DNA of 64,000 nt from Neoarius graeffei (GCF_027579695.1 NC_083582.1:30766964-30830963), one strand, 5' to 3'; positions 1 to 11,860 are shown, numbered from the stretch's first letter. Notes: generated by a model from the letters alone, not told the origin. Made by a program: numbers and translations.

Positions 1-375
1 TCCATCCATCCATCCACAGGGTTTCCGCGGAGTCTTAAGTCTAAAATTTGATAATCCTAATTTAAGGCCTTAAAAAGTCTAAAATACGAGCATATTTTGC
101 ATTGTAGGTCTTAAACGTAATTTTGTGAAGTCTTAAATCCTTACGTCCATTTACCCCATTTGCTTTTTTTTGTTAAATGCGTTGGTGATATTCATAATTA
201 GTCATATAGGCTAGGCCTACTTAGTATCAGTAGGCTACGCTGCAAACTACAAATGAGACACAGTGGAATCCGGCGTCTAGCCCGGTTGGCATGGTGATGC
301 GCAGGGCATGGTACGCGCGCATTTGGACAGTAGAGCCTAAAAGAAGCGAGGGAGATTGTCACATTTTGTAGCAAA

Positions 376-711
376 ATGGGCAAATGCAAGTTTAACGACT
401 GCTGGCTTGAACGCAATGATTTCGTAGACTGGTTAAAACGTGTACCCAACAATCCGTTTGAGGCGTACTGCACATTATGCAAAAGAACACTCAAACTCAG
501 CACCCTGGGTGTAAAGGCACCGGAATCGCACGCGGAAGCGGAGAAGCACCAGGCTGCCCATAAAAGTCTGCAACAATCGCATGCCATCACTCAATTTTGT
601 TCACCGTTGTCAGGTCCAAGCACATCTCAAGACGGTGTATCAGCTAACTCCATGCAAACTGTCACGTTACAACACAAACCGTACGGAATCGAATGCCTCA
701 TCCTCAAGTGA
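376..711 (+). pseudogene. N-terminal fragment of a hAT transposase with zinc-finger-like start
   Basis: The open frame encodes 111 residues starting MGKCKFNDCWL, followed by a Cys-His cluster (AYCTLCKRTLKL, then SHAEAEKH). This is the usual N-terminus of many fish hAT transposases, a BED-like DNA-binding finger. The RNase H-like catalytic domain and hAT dimerisation domain that should follow are missing, because the rest of the element is non-coding and carries a nested MITE. It cannot encode an active transposase. The family call rests on recognition of the finger and the element ends. Confidence 0.6.
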
Positions 712-1041
712 TTTGCGGGATGTCTTTGGCTCCACTGCAACTTATGCCATGTACACACGTAGCCGGGTATTTTTAAAACCGAACATTTTCCCCCCCTCCG
801 TTTATAAAAATGTTTTATCCACACCACCTCGTCTTCGAAAAAAATCCCTTCCACACATAACCGAACATCTGCGTTTTCAATCACATTCATAAGCATTCCA
901 AACCTGTAGATGGCTATTTCCCCAAATCCTACCCCCTAATCACATCGCCTGTGCTCTTGGAGCAGTAGTTGGGCTTCTAAAATTAAGCACCTGCACAATA
1001 ATTAACGCTTTCAAGGCACTACTCCGATCCATTACTCTTTA

Positions 1042-1676
1042 GCTAGCCGCACACTACGCCGATTTTCAGCGTACCGAGCCAACTGAAGTCGCGAGTCAGG
1101 CGTAAAGACTAGTTTTCGATGGTACCGACTCATCTCACAGCCGATTCGAAAAACTAATCGGGAGCCAGACTGATCGGCGAGAGTCGCTAGCAATAGCCAA
1201 TCATATCTTTCGCATATAACACGTGACATCATTAAACACAATTTCTAGCGCGAGAAATACGTGTTGGTAGCACCTAATGCAGGTATATACTGTAATTCCA
1301 TAGACTGAAGCTTTATCCATAGACACAGTGGGCTGGAAAGCCACTCTGCTCAAGTTGTGTGGCTGAATTCCAAGTCGCTTTAACTCCCCTATATAAGTGC
1401 ACTATTTAAGGTTGGGAATAATAGCTCATGCAGCCTAGATAGTGCGCTACATATTCCATGTTGTGTCATTTGTAATTCAGCCTGTAGCATCTTCAAGTGT
1501 TGGATTTAACAGTAACTATATCCAATAGCCAATCACAAAGCTATTAAGTTGTCACGTGTCGCTTCAATCGCGACTGCACTCGTCAACAGTCGGGGGATAT
1601 GTGCGTGCCCTGTCGGGAGTCGGCTCTGAAATGGGTCGGTTCGGTACCGCGTGGATCGCCGTGGTGTGCGGCTAGC
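1042..1676. mobile_element. MITE with TTA target duplication, Harbinger-like
   Basis: Inverted termini GCTAGCCGCACAC(T/C)ACG are flanked directly by TTA on both sides (1039-1041 and 1677-1679). A 3-bp TTA duplication with a non-coding 635-bp body fits PIF/Harbinger-type non-autonomous elements. The arms continue to match weakly further in. It is nested inside the hAT element at 17-2172. Confidence 0.65.
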
Positions 1677-2172
1677 TTAAGTCCATGCTTAATCTGGCTT
1701 CTGCAGTAAACAAAGGTCGCACGTTTGACGTCAGGGCAGATTTGTTGTCATTTTTTTGGCGCAGATTGTGACGTTCTAAAACGCAAACCTCCGGTTATCT
1801 CTGTCTACACGAAAAGGCATACACGGAGTTTTCAAAAATCTTCACTTTGCCCGGAGTTTTTTTAAATATTCGTTTTTGATGTGTTTTCATGTGGATGACA
1901 GGCCAAAACGTAGAAAAATATCTTCGATTTAGCAGATACCCGGCTACGTGTGGACGGGGTCTGAGTTCCTCATTAATGCAAGGGCGCACCCTCGGGATGT
2001 AATGAGTTCATTGGTGAATGATGATAAATTTTGTTATTTTGAAAGTAATTCAGGCTCTCCCAATTTTCTTTATTTTTTTTGTGCGGCATAAGTCTTAAAT
2101 TTAACCTGTTGTGGTCTTAAAAAGGTCTTAAAAAGTCTTAAATTGAACTTGTTCAAGCCTGCAGAAACCCTG

Positions 2173-2255
2173 ATCCATTATCTATCAGGGTCATGGGGGA
2201 AGCTGGAGCCAATCCAAGAAGTCAGTGCTAACATACTGCACCACCGTGCCGCCCC
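2173..2255 (-). repeat. tRNA-derived SINE, deleted remnant
   Basis: The sequence matches the 3' tail (atccattatc), part of the body (aagctggagcc) and the tRNA-like head (complement of ctgcaccaccgtgccgccc) of the abundant SINE of this window, with most of the body lost. Its (ATCC)n tail continues at 1-16, on the other side of the hAT insertion. Confidence 0.65.
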
Positions 2256-2716
2256 AAATAAAAAATCTGCTCAGATTTTATAGTCTCATGCCTATAAAAT
2301 CTTATAAATGCTTAGAAAATTAATCCTACGAATGGAAGCACAAACAATCCTCAATTATTTTTACGATTATTGCCTGTTGTGAAGATTCCATCAAAGGCAG
2401 TGTCCAAGCTTTTTTAACGGGCAGGCTATTTAAAAATGTAATTAATTTTTAAGATACAGTTTAATCTATAAAACTGTCCCTAAACACTGTTTCCATGAGA
2501 AAATCTGTGCTCCATTGGCTTTATTTTATTGACATGAACATTGTTTTGCTTTTAATTTTTTTTATATTCACGATATAAAAGATAATTGAAGGAAAAAGGC
2601 TTTCTCTCCCGCTTCTTCACCCCATTTATTCACACATAGCTACTGGTTAATTGTGTCCTTGTTTTCTAGCATTTGTCACACAGGCCATTATACTGCATTC
2701 ATGGTAATCTGCAAGA

Positions 2717-2747
<31 letters not shown>

Positions 2748-2832
2748 TCCTAATGCAGGATGTTTGAACTGGGGGGAAAAACATGGACACCTTCATGAAA
2801 GTGTGTCATTTGTTTGTTTTGTCAGAGTATGT
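2256..2832. other. Non-coding, no recognised feature except an (ATT)n run
   Basis: AT-rich DNA with no gene-like frame. A pure (ATT)n microsatellite lies at about 2717-2747. The 3' part contains the SINE target site gtcagagtatgt at 2821-2832. Confidence 0.5.
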
Positions 2833-3205
2833 CTCATCTCATCATTTGTAGCCGCTTTATCCTGTTCTACAGGGTCGCAGGCAAGCTGGAGCCTATCCCA
2901 GCTGACTACGGGCGAAAGGCGGGGTACACCCTGGACAAGTCGCCAGGTCATCACAGGGCTGACACACAGACACAGATAACCATTCACACTCACATTCACA
3001 CCTACGGTCAATTTAGAGTCACCAGTTAACCTAACCTGCATGTCTTTGGACTGTGGGGGAAACCGGAGCACCCGGAGGAAACCCACGCGGACACGGGGAG
3101 AACATGCAAACTCCACACAGAAAGGCCCTCGCCGGCCACGGGGCTCGAACCCGGACCTTCTTGCTGTGAGGCGACAGTGCTAACCACTACACCACCGTGC
3201 TGCCT
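2833..3205 (-). repeat. Full-length tRNA-derived SINE (GATGA-tail subfamily)
   Basis: On the minus strand it has a tRNA-like head with an RNA polymerase III A box (TGGTGTAGTGG) and B box (GGTTCGAGCCC), a body of about 300 bp and a short GATGA-type tail. A perfect 12-bp target duplication, gtcagagtatgt, flanks it at 2821-2832 and 3206-3217. Non-autonomous; mobilised by a LINE. Confidence 0.92.
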
Positions 3206-3385
3206 GTCAGAGTATGTAAAGTTCATAAAAAGCTACTTTAATGGCACTTTCACAGTTACAGGCTCAACTGGCTGTTGGTACTCTTCTATTACTCGTTCAT
3301 GTAACAGTTTGGACCGAAATTGCAGTACACCAGCGACAGTGGATAATAGTGAATAGCGTTAGCAGCAAGCTTACCAGTGGACAAT

Positions 3386-5110
3386 AGACCCTTTTGGTCT
3401 AAGGCTGAGAAATCGCGAGAATTGTGCTGCGTAGGCGCACTAGCCAGCTTGTACGGCGGAAGGTAGACAGCATGGCTGCTTCAACATGTAAACAAACACC
3501 TGTCGGCGAGAGACAAGCGATCTCGTACCTCAAGTTTTGTTCACTCATCCGAGAGATTCGAAGATGTCAGCTACAAGCCAAACCAGTTACATTCCCCCAG
3601 TGAAATTTGTTCACGTATATGACCACATTGTGGAAAACAGTGGCTGGAACAGCAAGTGGCATTAAACACTTTGATGAAAATGACATCCAAGAGCTGGCGT
3701 GTAGTGAGGTTAGTCCCCGTGTTAACCTATAAATACCGGTACATAAATTTGTGGGGGAGGTTTATCATCAGTGAAAAGACACTGTGGAGAGTAAAGGAGG
3801 AAAAAGTGACCTCATTTTCTGATAACAAGAACACTACATGGCTAATACCTCATTACGTGTATACATGAAAAGAAACGACAACAATGAAGACTACCCATGT
3901 TGATTATCAGCTCTCCGATTTAATCGTGTCCTCTGAAATGTTTTAAACAGTGACAGTAGGAGCTTACCTTCACTATATGTCATCTAGTTGCGCTTTCAGA
4001 TCTCTTTTCCTGCAATGGGGTGACAGATTTTTCTTTGTAAGTCAATACTGAAGGCACATATGCCCCTTTTCCACCAAAGCAGTTCCAGGGCTGGTTCGGG
4101 GCCAGTGCTTAGTTTGGAACTGGGTTTTCTGTTTCCACTGACAAAGAACTGGCTCTGGGGCCAGAAAAACCGGTTCCAGGCTACCACCAACTCTTTGCTG
4201 GGCCAGAGGAAAGAACCGCTTACGTCAGCGGGGGGGGGGGGGGGGGGGGAGTTGTTAAGACCAACAACAATCGCAAGACCGTGAAAGGTCGCCATTTTTA
4301 AGCGCCGAGAAGCAGCAGCTGCACAAACGCGAAGTCATCCATTATTGTTGTTGCTTCTTCTTATTCTCCGTGTTGTTGTTGCTTTGATATTCGCGCCAAG
4401 GTTTATGCAAACGCAGCGACGTAACTGACGTATACAGCGACGTAATGACGTGGCTCCCCTTAGCACCGCGAGCTATGGAAAAGCAAACTGGTTCTCAGCT
4501 GGCTCGCAAGTTGAACGAGTTGTGAACCAGCACTGGCCCCGAACCAGCCCTGGAACTGATTTGGTGGAAAAGGGGTAAGTTAATAGTCAATGTCTTCTGG
4601 GTTCACAAAGCCTGGCCAACCACTTACAAAATGGGCACTTTACGTACAAAACCTAAGGTACACAATTCTTCCTGTTCAGTGCTCTAATCCATAGCTGTCG
4701 ATGCCTTTTCCCGCAGGGAAAGCGAAAGAACTTTATATCACCTCCTTTCACAAATCGGTTTGTGCGTCCTACAACACAGCAACTGACCACCATTTCTTGT
4801 TTCTGCTATAGTGTGCGCATGCGCGCGAACTCGACCTCGCTTAAGCTGAACTGGCCTATAGCAAGTACCGTTCGCAAAAAGCTAGCTAGCTAACATTAGT
4901 GATAACTCCTAATGTTGGGTACCTCTTCAAAACAGTGATTAGTATGGCCAGTGTAATAGATTTAACCAAACATTGTGTGTGTCTTAACGGATCGAAAGCC
5001 AATACTGCTTTACGCCAATTTAAAAGTAGAGGAGGGAAAATTTACACTGTTGACCGTGTGCATGGCCGTGTTGATTTGACGTCACTCCATAAACAGGGAA
5101 GGAACTGGTA
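3386..5110 (+). pseudogene. Possible transposon-protein remnant split by a MITE
   Basis: A start codon at about 3471 opens a 43-codon frame that ends in TGA; the next frame continues with protein-like sequence (FVHVYDHIVENSGW) and another with HFDENDIQELACSEVSP. This looks like one decayed coding region with frameshifts. A MITE (4063-4575) interrupts the downstream part, and a short frame at 4944-5111 follows. I cannot name the family with confidence. Ends are not defined. Confidence 0.25.
4063..4575. mobile_element. MITE with long inverted termini (CCCCTTTTCCACCAAA)
   Basis: The left end CCCCTTTTCCACCAAAG and the complement of the right end CCCCTTTTCCACCAAAT match and continue through a region reading CAGTTCCAGGGCTGG. 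The interior has a G-run at about 4231-4249 and no coding frame. No convincing target duplication was found, so the superfamily is open. Confidence 0.75.
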
Positions 5111-5628
5111 GTTGAGAAGACGACTCCATTGTTTCCTCGAGGATTTTTTTTTTTCCAGCAGCTGTGGGGTGAAGGGTTTTGTTGTACCTGGAAGTCAGAG
5201 TGAAAATCAATAGGTAATTTAAAAAAATTGAAATAAAGTGACACAGCATCACCTTTTATTTCATATTTTTAAAAATTACTTATTAATATCCATAAAAATC
5301 AATTATCAGGATTCTTGAAGACAAAATAGAGTTTGAATATTTGTCAGCAAAAACAATTAACACTGAAAAGGAGGAGGGGAGAAAATCCAATTCTGTCATT
5401 TTAAAAAGCATTTGATCAATTTAAAGATTCAGTTTAAGGTCAAATCAAAAATATTTGCATTTATAAAAATGTTATGAAGTGATCCAGCAATAACTGAGAG
5501 AAGACGGGTGGACTGTGAGATTAATTTATCATGATATGGCTATTACTGTAATTTTTCCCAGCTCTAGTATAAATGCATTATTTGTAGATATGTTATTAAT
5601 AATTAATTTTTTTTACTTTTTATTTTAT

Positions 5629-6223
5629 GAGTGATTCCACGCTTATGGGTACTGAAATGGGGACATGAACTTATTCACCTAAAACCATTTCTTTTTTTAC
5701 CATCAGGTCACAAAACATGTAATCTTTAATGAATGATATGTTAAAAGATAACTTTAATTTTCTGAGATGTAATAAAAACATATGCCAAAGTCAAGCCTAT
5801 GAGTTCCAAAATGATGTCTGTTACATTACTTCTGTTACGATTGTCCGTCTCGCGTCTGTTACAGATTAATTACAATCTAGCTATATACCATGTTAATCTT
5901 ATTGAAAGAATGTGTATGTTTATTCTACTACACATGTTTATTAATTATATTTGCTAAAACATCACCTTCCTATGTTTCAAAAAGTAATTCTACATTGTTA
6001 AAATTGAGAATATATATGTCCACAACACTTCTGTTACGTTCTGACTTTGGCATATAAATATGTTTTTATTACATCTCAGAAAATTAAAGTTATCTTTTAA
6101 CATATCATTCATTAAAGATTACATGTTTTGTGACCTGATGGTAAAAAAAAGAAATGGTTTTAGGTGAATTTTTAAAAATAAGTTCATGTCCCTATTTCAG
6201 TACCCATAAGCGTGGAATCACTC
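5629..6223. mobile_element. Fold-back MITE with about 165-180-bp arms
   Basis: Left arm 5629-5793 and right arm 6042-6223 are near-perfect inverted copies starting GAGTGATTCCACGCTTATGG. The roughly 250-bp loop carries several copies of ctgttac. TTA lies just outside both ends (left with one extra base), so a TTA-type duplication is possible. Non-coding. Confidence 0.85.
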
Positions 6224-6264
6224 TTAGTCATTTTTTTTTCTCTACTCTCCTCTTTCTGCTCTCT

Positions 6265-6975
6265 AGGGGTGTTCACACGGCAACTTTTACTCCAGTGTAG
6301 CACCGGGGCTGCCCCGGTAGAGCGTTCACACGGTACAAAGTTATACCGGTGTAGCCCCTGAAAGCTGCTTAAACCGGTGCAAATCTAACCCTGCTCGGGA
6401 GGTGGTTTAAGAAATTTACTCCGGAGTAAATGCTAGTTTGCGGGGCAGCACCGATATAAAATGGGACGTCTGAACGCTACCGGGGTAGACTCGCTACGCG
6501 TGAGGAGAGTTGATTACATACGAGCATTGCATAATTTGCATCCTGGTATTTTGCGCTTCCAAAATGGCCAATATCAACAACAACAGAACTGCGTGTCTTC
6601 CAGTGTTGCCAGATTGGGCGCTTTTAAGTGCATTTTGGCGGATTTGAACATATTTTGGGCTGGAAAACGTCAGCAGTATCTGGCAACACTGGTGTCTTCA
6701 TCCACGTTGTTTTCCCGGCGCTTGGTGATGCCATGACAACTGGGAAAAGGAAGTACATTTTCATGCATGCGCATATTTCATTTCCGCATTATTACTATCT
6801 TATAGCACGGTCGCAAAAACTGCCGTGTGAACGCAAGTGGGGCTGCACCGGTGCTAACACGCTTCTCTCTAGTAAGCAGGTTTGTGACGTGTGAACGCTC
6901 CACAAAATTTACACCGGTGTAAGATATATCGCAACAAAATACATCGGTGCAAATATGTGCCGTGTGAACACCCCT
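6265..6975. mobile_element. MITE with AGGGGTGTTCACACGGCA termini
   Basis: The first 18 bases and the complement of the last 18 are nearly identical (AGGGGTGTTCACACGGCA), and related ttcacacgg and accggtg motifs recur inside both ends. TCT lies outside both ends, which may be a 3-bp target duplication. Non-coding. A smaller inverted-repeat element lies within it at 6601-6691. Confidence 0.75.
6601..6691. repeat. Short inverted-repeat element, copy 1
   Basis: About 90 bp bounded by CAGTGTTGCCAGA and its complement TCTGGCAACACTG, with the core cattttgg...ttgggctg. A second copy lies at 13893-13999. Nested in the MITE at 6265-6975. Confidence 0.7.
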
Positions 6976-7162
6976 TCTGTCTACTTGTCTAATAAGCTGA
7001 CATTTGAGAGAGTAACATTTAGATAATTCTCTCACATTATCACAAATATTTCATTATGCAACCAGTAAGAACATAATTGCTGGCTACTAAAATATTTTAA
7101 TGTTAGACATTTTAGAAGCAGGACCCATTTCTTTCATTTTAAAAACTTGGGGCCATAGCTAA

Positions 7163-7540
7163 CAAAAGTCAAGTCAATTTTATTTATATAGCGCTTTTAA
7201 CAGTACACATTGTCGCAAAGCAACTTTACAGAAAAATAGCAATTTGAAACATTTAAATTTTTCCCAAATGAGCAAGCCGAAGGTGACGTGGTAAAGAAAG
7301 ACTATATACATGCGTATATAGCTGTATATGCTCTCTAACTGTGTCCTATATGGACAAAAAGTGCATTTTCGTAACCCGGATATTCATTATAGTTTTAACA
7401 GGATATCTATTTCATTTGAAGTTATCACTAATCAAGACCTAAGTTCAGAGCTGTTCATGACAACTACAGTACAGTCCAAAAGTTATCATGGTAATTGTAA
7501 TCCTAAGCCATTGCAGCAAAACTGTTTGTATAGATGACTT
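7163..7540 (-). repeat. L2-type LINE 3' end fragment
   Basis: The minus strand ends with the motif AAAAGCGCTATATAAATAAA typical of fish L2-clade LINE 3' ends. Adjacent sequence (catgacaactacag, tcatggtaattg) recurs near 19530-19600 and 43370-43400 in the same order, so these are fragments of one dispersed family. Confidence 0.55.
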
Positions 7541-7729
7541 ACAGCCACGTGATCAAAATGTGCTGCGTCATGAACGTCCACCATGCCATTATTAAAAAAT
7601 GTTCTGTTTCCGGTCCACCGGCCGGGTGAGTGCCGTTTGTGCGGTTGAAATTTTTTTTTTAACGCCAGTTTTTCAACGTTTTTTTCGGGTTCGTAAATCT
7701 AAAATCGAACTTGACATTTCCGCATTCCC

Positions 7730-8522
7730 AGGGCTTTCCACTAAGGCTCATACTAGCCAGCCATGACAAATAAGTAGCCAGCCGGGGGGAGTAAACACAA
7801 AATAAACTCCTGTGCACGCAGTTCCCAGGATTAAATATATTTTCCACAGACCATTTATTTATTCACTTTACTCAAATACAAAGTAAAATGGCAGTAAATC
7901 TTCTTTCTTTTCTTGCGTATTGCATCATGAGGCGTTCCTGGCTTGTAAATCTCTTATTTTCGGTGCATGACACATTCACGCAGCTGAGCATGCTATGAAT
8001 TAACAACGACAACGGTCTGCAGTGGTGGCTACACAATTACACACTCAGTGAACATTTCTCCATTTGTGTATGCAAATACACTCCAACCACTCAGTTTGGT
8101 TTCATTTACAACCAGCGGTGTCTTTTGATGCCAGCACGTAATTGAACGAGAGAAGACTGGTTTACCGGAGACAAAATAAGCGTTATCTCTGCTTCTGTTC
8201 CCTCCGACACACTACTGCCTCCGCTGAGTGCGCGCACACACCGCATGTCGGGGCCGCAGATGAGTTACTCTCCCTTGATCAACGAAGTCGGCGGGGAATT
8301 TGTGGTTATTATCGGTACAAACAGCGCGAATCACAACTTAAATGAGTGCGGTTCAGTTTGACATTATTGTCAGTCCGTTAGATAAACCATTTAATTTTAT
8401 TAAAATTGATAATTAATATTTAGAGCCTGTAGGCTACAAAAATAATAGTCATTAAAGTAGCCGGCTGGACTTAATTGTGTAGTCGGCTGTACGGCCGGCA
8501 GCCGGCGCTTGTGGAAAGCCCT
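7730..8522. mobile_element. Non-autonomous hAT element
   Basis: Inverted ends AGGGCTTTCCAC and GTGGAAAGCCCT are flanked by an 8-bp duplication with one mismatch (gcattccc at 7722-7729, gcattccg at 8523-8530), as in hAT transposons. Subterminal repeats of agccggc type occur near both ends. No transposase frame. Confidence 0.75.
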
Positions 8523-8583
8523 GCATTCCGCACAGAATATAGAATTGAATCAGCTCTGCGCATGCGCCGTGCGGCACAAAAAA

Positions 8584-8847
8584 ATGGCAGCCACCATAAA
8601 GGAAGGAGATGCTGAGTTTTCAAACATTTGCTTAAGTGTGAAATCGCAAAATGGTATTCTAGCGAACAACAAAATAGTAAAGATTCAGAAAAACAAATCA
8701 TTCAGTGATCATTTTAATAGTGTAATTTCATCCGAACTAGGCCTAACGCTCGATTTAGAACTACAAAAAGTCCGTGTGTCGGACATTTTAAGTACCTTTG
8801 TAAAAGTTTTGCAAATGCTGCAGTCAGCATTTAAAATGCTAACTTAA
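8584..8847 (+). CDS. Unrecognised small open frame
   Basis: An ATG-initiated 87-codon frame starting MAATIKEGDAEF, rich in Lys, Ser and Leu, with no motif I recognise. It sits just right of a hAT insertion, so its upstream part, if any, was separated. There is no splice or poly(A) context to support a gene. It could be a transposon leftover or chance. Confidence 0.15.
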   Translation: MAATIKEGDAEFSNICLSVKSQNGILANNKIVKIQKNKSFSDHFNSVISSELGLTLDLELQKVRVSDILSTFVKVLQMLQSAFKMLT

Positions 8848-8949
8848 AGTTTTTGTACAAGTTTCAGTTGATTAAACTGTCATTTTATTAAATGTCTGCT
8901 TTTGTAATAAAAAAAATACTGAAAGAAAAAGCAAACACAGCATTGCGAT

Positions 8950-9410
8950 TTCTTATCCATCCATAAAAAAAAAATCCCTCCCTCCTGACTGAAAATTTTT
9001 TTGCTCACCTGGTGGACAGGAAACGGATTTTTTTTTTTTTAAAGGATGGCCCCATGATGGTGGATATACAAAGCAACTCGGACGGCAGCCGCTGAAAGCA
9101 TGTCTGTAAACAATACTGAATTTTCTCACTATTACTACGATTTGAACGCTCGAGCGAAGATTCGATACAAAGAGAAGATGGATATGTGTGGGTTTGACCC
9201 ATATTCTTTTTAAAAAGTCTGACTTTTCTAAAGATAAGACGCTTCTACTGACCATCGAGTACCCAGATATCGCGTTCTATCTGGTTTGGCTGCCGAAGAA
9301 TCAAATCCGACCTTGGATGAAACATAGCCCATTTTCTGAGCGGGTTCCCAGTCTGGATTGTTTCTATCGTGTAATTTTGCTGGCGCTCCTAGAAGCGAAG
9401 TGGTAATACA
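8950..9410 (+). pseudogene. Decayed transposon protein fragment (same family as 36744-37530)
   Basis: Broken frames at about 9130-9300 read RYKEKMDMCGFDPYSF, then KKSDFSKDK and IEYPDIAFYLVWLP. The order and spacing resemble the minus-strand fragment at 36744-36949 (SLGKKDLSYD ... EFPNISNYLVLQTSF). Both look like pieces of one large fish transposon protein; I do not name it with confidence. Flanked by A- and T-rich runs. Confidence 0.35.
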
Positions 9411-9770
9411 CATGTTAAAATAACAATGACCGAGTGGACCACGACAAGAGAACGCTCATTTTATAGAAAATTCTATCAACACGAAATAAAATTCTTCCAT
9501 GATGTTATCGAGAAAGCTTTTGAATCTCACCGGAGATAAAACGATTACTGCAAACACGAGCTGTTTTGGTTTTAGTCTCTGTTAGATCAGCCCTGCTGAT
9601 GTTGTTCAGTCGTGCTCGTCTCCTCTCCGTACTAAGCCTCAGTTTCTTCGCCCTCTTCCCGAATCACGGACGGAATTCTTAAAAAATCCGAACGTGCCAT
9701 GGTCACAAGTACTGTTGTGACCACAACCATGTACAGCACAAAGATATGGCAGAGCTAAAAGAACGCTTAA

Positions 9771-10479
9771 AGGAACAGTCCACCGTACTTCCATAATGAA
9801 ATATGCTCTTATCTGAATTGAGACGAGCTGCTCCGTACCTGTCCGAGCATTGCGCGACCTCCCAGTCAGTCAGACGCGCTGTCACTCCTGTTAGCAATGT
9901 AGCTAGGCTCAGTATGGCCAATGGTATTTTTTGGGGCTGTAGTTAGATGCGACCAAACTCTTCCGCGTTTTTCCTGTTTACATAGGTTTATATGACCAGT
10001 GACATGAAACAAGTTCAGTTACACAAACTGAAACGTAGCGATTTTCTATGCTATGGAAAGTCCGCACTATAATGACAGGCGTACTAACACCTTCTGCGCG
10101 CTTCGGCAGTGCATTGATATCTGAGCTCCGTATCAATGCGCTGCCAAAGCGCGCAGAAGGTGTTAGTACGCCTGTCATTATAGTGCGGACTTTCCATAGC
10201 ATAGAAAATCGCTACGTTTCAGTTTGTGTAACTGAACTTGTTTCATATCACTGGTCATATAAACCTATGTAAACAGGAAAAACGCGGAAGAGTTTGGTCG
10301 CATCTAACTACAGCCCCAAAAAATACCATTGGCCATGCTGAGCCTAGCTACATTGCTAACAGGAGTGACAGCGCGTCTGACTGACTGGGAGGTCGCGCAA
10401 AGCTCGGGGAGGTACGGAGCAGCTCGTCTCAATTCAGATAAGAGCATATTTCATTATGGAAGTACGGTGGACTGTTCCT
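9771..10479. mobile_element. TTAA-flanked near-perfect palindrome (fold-back element)
   Basis: Two arms of about 349 bp (9771-10119 and 10131-10479) are inverted copies with few differences around an 11-bp loop. TTAA flanks both ends (9767-9770 and 10480-10483), and the ends read AGGAACAGTCCACC. TTAA duplication fits piggyBac-type mobilisation. Neither arm encodes a protein; apparent frames in the two arms are mirror images. Confidence 0.85.
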
Positions 10480-10483
10480 TTAA

Positions 10484-11485
10484 AGCAGTGGAAAAACAGA
10501 GCGTTGCGTGCATGACTGTTTTTGTATGAAATGTCGCTCGACCCCGCATTTGTATCTCCACCAACATGGCCGACATCCAGGTTTCTATTTTACTTTGACG
10601 TCACTTGCGAGTCAAGGATTCATGGTCCAAAGCCATCTTCTAAGTGCTTCATTAGGCTGTCCATATGGAGCAATCTTCCACAGGAGTGATGCGGTGAGAA
10701 CTCCAGAAGTAAGAAGTACAGCATCAGGGTAGATCAGACAGCAGGGTTCCCTCTGGGTTCTGAAAAATATTCTCCACTTTTTTCCTTGAAAAATAAAGTC
10801 AAATAAGTATTTCTCACTTTTTTTTTTTTTCTTAGTCTGTATTTTTTTCTTAGTTCCCGGCGTATCAAAGTGGACTTAATACAGGTTTATACCAACGAAA
10901 CTGGCACAATTCAAATATTTGTACAGATACAGCTAGGCCTCTCCATTACATATAACATTTGGGCTCCAGTCCAGACTCTCTATTCAGAAAGAATTGATTT
11001 TGGGCGCTCTGTGCACCATCGAGCTAAAATAAACCTCTTTAGTTTGAGTTTACTGAAGGTTATTTTAGCAGGGGATTCTTCAAAAGAGGTATTAGGACTC
11101 TGTTTAGCCTTTACTTCAACACTTGATTTACAATTGAACCAGAGTCAAGAAGAATCTTGGAACAACGAACAGTGAAGGAATCCGAATTTCCTGTCGATTT
11201 ACGAACCGAACACAGAATGACACGGCGTTTTACATCATACCGTTAGTTAGACCAGGTGCATTTCTGTCCATTGAAAAGACCAGGTTGGCACAGATAGGTT
11301 GGCGAGCTTGTATCTAACTTTACAAGAAATATCACCCACACACATTCAAAGGTTATGTCATCTTTATTAGTGACTTTTGCACTGCTGTTTTTAAATGTAT
11401 GTAGTTCACGTCAGTTTCTGTCTCCTTAATATTAAATTATCATCAACACCCATAATGTCTCAGGAAACTGAGGCATGTGCCAATT
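10484..11485. other. Mixed non-coding; an L2-family fragment at about 10620-10740
   Basis: The stretch ccaaagccatcttctaagtg and following sequence recurs at about 19616-19720, so 10620-10740 is part of the same L2-linked repeat family. The rest (10740-11470) shows no gene structure; a 101-codon frame at 10870-11175 has no recognisable domain. Confidence 0.4.
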
Positions 11486-11860
11486 CATCTCATCTCATTA
11501 TCTCTAGCCGCTTTATCCTGTTCTACAGGGTCGCAGGCAAGCTGGATCCTATCCCAGCTGACTGGGTGAAAGGCGGGGTACACCCTGGACAAGTCGCCAG
11601 GTCATCACAGGGCTGACACATAGACACCGACAACCATTCACACTCACATTCACACCTACGGTCAATTTAGAGTCACCAGTTAACCTAACCTGCATGTCTT
11701 TGGACTGTGGGGGAAACCGGAGCACCCGGAGGAAACCCACGCGGACACGGGGAGAACATGCAAACTCCACACAGAAAGGCCCTCGTCGGCCACGGGGCTC
11801 GAACCCGGACCTTCTTGCTGTGAGGCGACAGCGCTAACCACTACACCACCGTGCCGCCCT
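11486..11860 (-). repeat. Full-length tRNA-derived SINE (GATGA-tail subfamily)
   Basis: Same SINE as at 2833-3205, minus strand. A perfect 13-bp target duplication gcatgtgccaatt lies at 11473-11485 and 11861-11873. Confidence 0.92.

Larger units (their letters stand above)
17..2172. mobile_element. hAT-type DNA transposon, internally deleted
   Basis: The ends are short inverted repeats (CAGGGTTTCCGCGG on the left; the complement of the right end reads CAGGGTTTCTGCAGG), with related subterminal runs of gtcttaaa on both sides. The element encodes only the start of a hAT transposase (376-711) and is invaded by a second MITE at 1042-1676. It sits inside a SINE whose (ATCC)n tail is at 1-16 and whose body resumes at 2173. 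I see no clean 8-bp target duplication because the host is a simple repeat. Confidence 0.7.

Noticed and set aside
2793..3226. Conserved open frames such as MEFACSPRVRVGFLRVL seen many times
   Set aside because: They lie in the SINE body and recur in every copy; the SINE is an untranslated pol III element.
9978..10272. Two overlapping frames encoding the same 74-residue protein on opposite strands
   Set aside because: They are a consequence of the palindrome, not genes; each arm yields the mirror frame of the other.
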